The notes beneath the pieces were generated by a model. The model searched no databases and was not told the DNA's origin. It saw nothing but the letters and a program-made list of their open reading frames with translations. DNA of 64,000 nt from Heterobasidion occidentale (taxonomy: Eukaryota; Basidiomycota; Agaricomycetes; Russulales; Bondarzewiaceae). Made by a program: the position numbers and the translations under genes. Below, piece after piece: positions 59,910 through 64,000 of the stretch (position 1 is its first letter; each line of letters begins with the position of its first letter). Location of the stretch: assembly GCA_039111635.1 (NCBI GenBank), contig JBCAQO010000001.1, positions 62,001-126,000 of the forward strand, given 5' to 3'.

Positions 59910-60460
59910 GTTCCATGGAGAGGCGCCTCGACGTCGTCGAAATGTATCCACTCGAGCGACGACGATACTTCGACTCATTCTCGAATCCGGAAGAGCCGCT
60001 TGGAATGTCAACAATCTTGCGATAGGTCCTATTTTTTGAGCGTGAGGGGTCAATTTACGTCTTGCCTATATGATGAAGTCAATTGCTGAGTACGAGGACG
60101 TTCAAATGTAACTATACGAATGCTTTTCATTCAATAGACTTGAGCCTTGAACTCATGAGAGCTTGTGAGCCTATTACGACGGAGCACCTGCTATGGTTAC
60201 GGTTACGCCGCTGGCCTCACGCTGCACGGAAGACAAATGCTTGATTTTTTCATTAAAAGAACGTGCTTACGCACAGGCTTTGACCCTCTTTGACCGGGGC
60301 GGAGTCCAGGGCACGGCACGTGTGGGAGCAGGTGTGATGACGTCACGCGTTCGTTCTTCCGACACATCGAGGGTAAAAACAGGTTAAAATCTGCAAAAAC
60401 CTTGCACTCTACAACGACATTGACGGCTTGCACGCATTCCACGACATACCACTTATATTC
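59910..60460. promoter_or_regulatory. MARVEL gene upstream region with E-box and CRE
   Basis: 551 bases. It contains CACGTG at 60317-60322 (bHLH-type E-box) and TGACGTCA at 60338-60345 (bZIP/CRE), 116 to 144 bases before the MARVEL ATG. The left part is AT-rich 3' UTR of the RBR gene. No gene seen. Confidence 0.5.
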
Positions 60461-61219
60461 ATGGCAATTGACAGGCACGTACGCAGAGGACACACCAGTA
60501 CGCCATCATCATCTTCTCTTAGCTGCCCAGCATAACTTCAACCCTTAGTCGTTTTTGGCCTCCTGATATTCTTCGGCATTATCGAGGTACGCTCAGCAGT
60601 AGAGATATTGTAAGTGACCTTCATTTCAGCTCAACTTACTTAATAGCTTGCCATCGCATCATGGATCACCTCTCGCTTCAATGCACGCCATGACTTTTCC
60701 TCACTTACCATCCGCGACCGCACGCGCTTCCTGGTTTTCGTCTCGGCGTGGACCATTGTCTTTTCAGGCCTTTTCGCTCTACTATTTCTTCACTCTGCAT
60801 CGACGGGTAGTGTCCTTACAAGTGTCGCGGCACACTCCATCGTCTTCTTCTTCACATGGGTGTTCTGGACGGCCGGTGCGGCCAGTATCACTGCCGCACT
60901 AGGCGGGGGTCTGAACTGCAGGTGTGTTTGGTTGTTCTCATCATAACATATGGTAGTGGTGACGTATTATTTATCATTCATGCGTCAACAGTAACACAAA
61001 CATCGTCTACTGCAATCAGTTGAACGCGGTCGAAGCGTTCGCATGGGTCGAGTGGTACGTCTGCTGCCCCGAAGCCTCGCCTGCGCATGCGTTTCGCTGA
61101 TCTCGTGTCATTGTTTGCGCAGGGTTCTTACCACGTTTGCCATCATCTCCGTGCTCCTCCTGGGGGTCCGTGCATTACGTCGCGGAGATGGCTACCGCGC
61201 ACAACTCGTCTCCGCTTGA
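60461..61219 (+). CDS. MARVEL-domain membrane protein
   Basis: Four membrane segments in MARVEL order. A small first exon (ATG at 60461, MAIDRHVRRGHT) joins over a 51-base intron to VFGLLIFFGIIE. Then come LAIASWITSRFN, RDRTRFLVFVSAWTIVFSGL, LFLHSASTGSVLTSVAAHSI, VFFFTWVFWTAGAASITAAL with a luminal GGGLNC, YCNQLNAVEAFAWVEW and VLTTFAIISVLLLGVRALRR. It ends GYRAQLVSA at TGA 61217-61219. About 165 residues, normal for fungal MARVEL proteins, which sit in the plasma membrane or secretory vesicles. The first exon is tentative; the rest is secure. Confidence 0.78.
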
Positions 61220-61755
61220 GCGCTGATTTCATGCCTTTCTGTAATACCCTGCGCTTTAACAATATTTTTTCCTGTACTCCGGATGACATCCTCTGTTGTT
61301 GTTCTTTTACTGATCGAACTTCTATCGTCTTTGGGGAGGTTTACTCGAGGAGCTTCGGACTTCACTGGCTCTTTTCTCTTCTTTACCTAGCGCTCCGGAC
61401 TATACTCACGTATGTTCACTGATGACCCAATTATTCCGAGTAGAGTAACGCTCTGTATAATTTGAAGGCAGCCGAAGGTCTCTGCAAGAGGACGAGCATG
61501 TGGGAGTCATGTGGGACGTCCCACTGACGTCCCCCGAAACACGGATCGAAGCCTTCGACAAATGCGAACTAAGATAGGCCGCATGCAAACGCGACTACAT
61601 CACGTGGGGTTACTTTTAACGTGACAATTGGTGACCGTCGAGTGACAAAGAACATGTTAAGTAGGTAATCAATGATATTTGTTACTGATAAGTGAGTTGG
61701 GGGATAGGAGAGACAGAGAGCCTGCGGCGAGAGACACAACAACATCAGAAAGATA
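61220..61755. other. Intergenic region left of the transposase
   Basis: 536 bases. It would contain the left end of the transposon if the element is complete, but I found no convincing terminal inverted repeat, because the right end lies outside the window. Repeated GACGTCCC motifs occur at 61516 and 61528. No gene seen. Confidence 0.4.
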
Positions 61756-64000
61756 TTACTTGATGTTGTCTAGCTGGTCTAAGATGGTGTCTGGGAGTGT
61801 GCGATGGCCATGGTAAATTTTTGCTGCCCAACTTGCCTGCTTGCCAGACAATCCTTTCGATAAGCATCCATAAACCGATGTGCTCGTATTGAGAATCTAT
61901 TGGCATGGCAAGTTAGATATAAAGTTAGCCTTGGTAAGGACTTGCACTCAAATGTGAGGACTCACCGTCGTATAGATTGAATTGAAACAGCAGCAAGAGC
62001 TTTCTTTACGTTTTTTCAAGGTCAGCCTCCTTTGAAGAGGGAGGGAAATCTCGGTATATACGCTTTGCACGCCCCCAACACTGCTCAATTGGACTGAGCT
62101 CGCAGTGAAATTTTGGAAGAAAAATAATTTGAAAACCACGAGCTCGACAATGAGTCTCCAATATAGACTCGACATTCTCGAAGTCAGGCTGACTGTAAAG
62201 CAGTCGACGACAGCAGCAGCGAGAAGTGTCATTCGGACACTTGAACCTAGGGCATTCCGCTCGTAATTCTTGAACATCATGATACCCGCGCTCCTCCAAA
62301 ATCCTTACCATGCCTTTGAAGACACCAGCCGCATGATCCGGATGCTCGCCATCTGAAAAATACAGTGACTGGGGTGCCCATTGAACATAGCGTCAACCAT
62401 CCGCACTTTCTCCTTCATAACCTTTCCATCCACACCATGAACCAGCTTTCCATCGGCATCAAGCTTATTCCGAAGGACACCAAAGTTGGAGGGACCGGTA
62501 GACTTGGAGGGAAATTTGGGCATCTTTCGGGCTGATAGAGCATCATCAGGCCGCTTTAGGTGAGTTGTCGCATTGTCAAAATCAGAATATGTTTGTCATA
62601 GGGAAAGTGATCCTCGAGAATGTTCATCGCCTTTGTCGCATGCTCCAAGATATCACTATTTGTGAAATATCCATCGCGCGCCTTCCCTGTCTTGAAATAG
62701 ACTCGTGCCTCTACTGCTCCATCAAGCGACCGCAGCCAACCATAGTCAGCGGAGACGAAATCGGCCACCATCAGTGAGGCGCCCTCTCCTTTTGATTGTG
62801 GGACAGCATTCTCACCGGTGTGAACCCAGCGGACATGCCGTCGATCGTTTGCATAGAAGGTCGACTCATCATGATACCAGATGACAGTGCGGCGCTCTTG
62901 TGGACATGGACCATCTCTCCCCTCTTCAGTACCATCTTGTTTCCACCTGCGAGACGTTTCCTCAAATTGCGCCATTCTCGGAAGAAAGGAGGTCTGTCGG
63001 TACGCCACCACATCGCTGCGCTCGTGTCCATCAACATACTGGCCTGTAGGGCTCTTTCGCCAGCGATAACCAACCGCGTGCATCCATCGCTGAGCTGTCG
63101 CCAATGATATATTCCTCTTCAGTGAGTACCGGTTCTTGATCTCCGCGCTGTTCACAAACCGGACCACTGCTGCTGCACTGACATATTCACCAATTCCCAT
63201 CAGGTGTTCATGTATGGCCTTCGCAAGATCCCTGGATTCTAGCATAGAAGCATTCCATGAGCCATAGAGATTGAATGGCAGGTTTTCCGGATCATTAATG
63301 AAGGAGCGGGACCAGGTACGCAGCTTTTTTGCCGTGTGAGTGCTCTTTCCGTGGGTTTCTGCTGTTTTCACTGAGGCCATCATCCAGCCGAGTCGTCGTT
63401 TCTTGTCTGCATATGCAGCGAGAAACATCAACATCATTTCCAGCCGCCTCCGCAAGAGCTTGTCACCCATAAACGGCTTATGCCCCTTTCTGCTCCGACG
63501 AGGGGGATGCAAGATCTGTTCCAGATGACACATTGCAGCATGTGCCTCTTCAATCGATGGCGGGCCAAGGAAAGTGCCGCCGTTAGTGGATTCCTTCATC
63601 TGGCTTGCTTTGTCGTGCAAATCAGGGTTACTGGGCTGCTCAGGTGAGTTATCGAGCCCTGACATTAGACTGGCACTGACTCACAGGTTCCGAACTTCTT
63701 GATTCTGCTTCGACTCGTGGTGCAAGGCTCTCCATGCCTTGACTAAGGCTCAGCTCCGATACCCCTTCCGTCATTCTTCTCGCGGCAGACTTGCAAGATT
63801 GCTGGGTGCCGACAACAGCCAAATAGTTCCTTATAAAGCAGCCTTCCATGCCTCTTTCACCCACCGGGATCTGTTGGTAAGAGGGCCTTCATAGAATTCA
63901 TGGGTGAATTAATAGGTAAGGCTCACATTCTCCTTTTGTTCCGGAAATATCCCTCGACCTTTCTTCGCCCTGTTACCTAGGTTCTTGATAAATGAAGAGA
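61756..64000 (-). mobile_element. DDE (Tc1/mariner-like) transposase, 5' end beyond the window
   Basis: A large DDE endonuclease common in Agaricomycetes. N-terminal exons run in from the right edge: SSFIKNLGNRAKKGRG, then GMEGCFIRNYLAVVGTQQSC, then QPSNPDLHDKASQMKES. Next come SAEIKNRYSLKRNISLATAQ (helix-turn-helix-like), VIWYHDESTFYANDRRHVRW (first catalytic Asp), KGEGASLMVADFVSADYGWL, CPNDTSRCCCRRLLY, FLPKFHCELSPIEQCWGRAK (third acidic residue in the E-x2-W context) and FMDAYRKGLSGKQASWAAKI ending LDNIK at TAA 61756-61758. Three one-base losses break the frame, each in a run: T at 62578-62581, just before the FDNATTH second Asp, G near 62371-62375 and A at 62011-62016. Otherwise it is complete, so the copy is young or only mis-sequenced. 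Confidence 0.8.

Noticed and set aside
1..64000. CRISPR array, rRNA or tRNA genes
   Set aside because: No regularly spaced direct repeats and no rRNA core sequence; no cloverleaf with both A and B boxes stood out by eye, although a dedicated tRNA scan was not possible.

Overview
This window looks like nuclear DNA of an Agaricomycete (mushroom or polypore type) fungus. Nearly every protein gene is split by short introns of about 50-65 bases with GT...AG ends. Several families are typical of this group: a Tsp2-type tetraspanin, DUF6697 and DUF6534 proteins, a HAM1-like lipid-binding protein, a microsomal P450 and an RBR E3 ligase with a long C-terminal extension. I see no bacterial operons, CRISPR array, rRNA or convincing tRNA gene.

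Layout, left to right. 0-4 kb: a RidA deaminase and a cytochrome P450, both on the minus strand, then about 2.8 kb with no gene I can name. 6.9-11.9 kb: a compact block with a NOPCHAP1-like snoRNP-assembly factor (minus), tRNA-dihydrouridine synthase DUS1 (plus, head to head with it), DPH4 of diphthamide synthesis (plus) and a dienelactone hydrolase (minus). The first three all serve ribosome or translation-factor modification. 11.9-13.8 kb is largely unexplained. 13.8-22.8 kb: the cohesin loader MAU2/Scc4, a tetraspanin, cofactor-independent phosphoglycerate mutase and a conserved unknown protein. 23.4-32.6 kb: a tandem pair of large, uncharacterised multi-pass membrane proteins with a DUF6534 membrane protein between them, all on the minus strand. 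33.7-41.4 kb: an ISWI chromatin remodeller and a HAM1-like protein. 41.7-46.4 kb: two tandem zinc alcohol dehydrogenases, the first stopped by a nonsense codon. 46.4-48.0 kb: a decayed patch with a possible Ty3/gypsy integrase remnant and a weak hypothetical gene. 48.4-61.2 kb: ubiquilin/Dsk2, a secreted DUF5695 protein, a DUF6697 protein, an aldo/keto reductase, the RBR ligase and a MARVEL-domain protein. 61.7-64 kb: a DDE transposase running off the right edge.

The main cross-cutting observation is about frame breaks. At least eight conserved genes are interrupted by one-base (once two-base) losses, and each can be explained as contraction of a run of identical bases. Housekeeping genes (DUS1, ISWI, NOPCHAP1) are affected as well as transposon and paralogue copies. 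This looks more like a sequencing or assembly artefact than mass pseudogenisation. The exception is the TGG-to-TAG change in the first alcohol dehydrogenase, which is a substitution. Splice sites given are my own reading. Protein ends are mostly secure; some internal exon borders and a few start codons are not.
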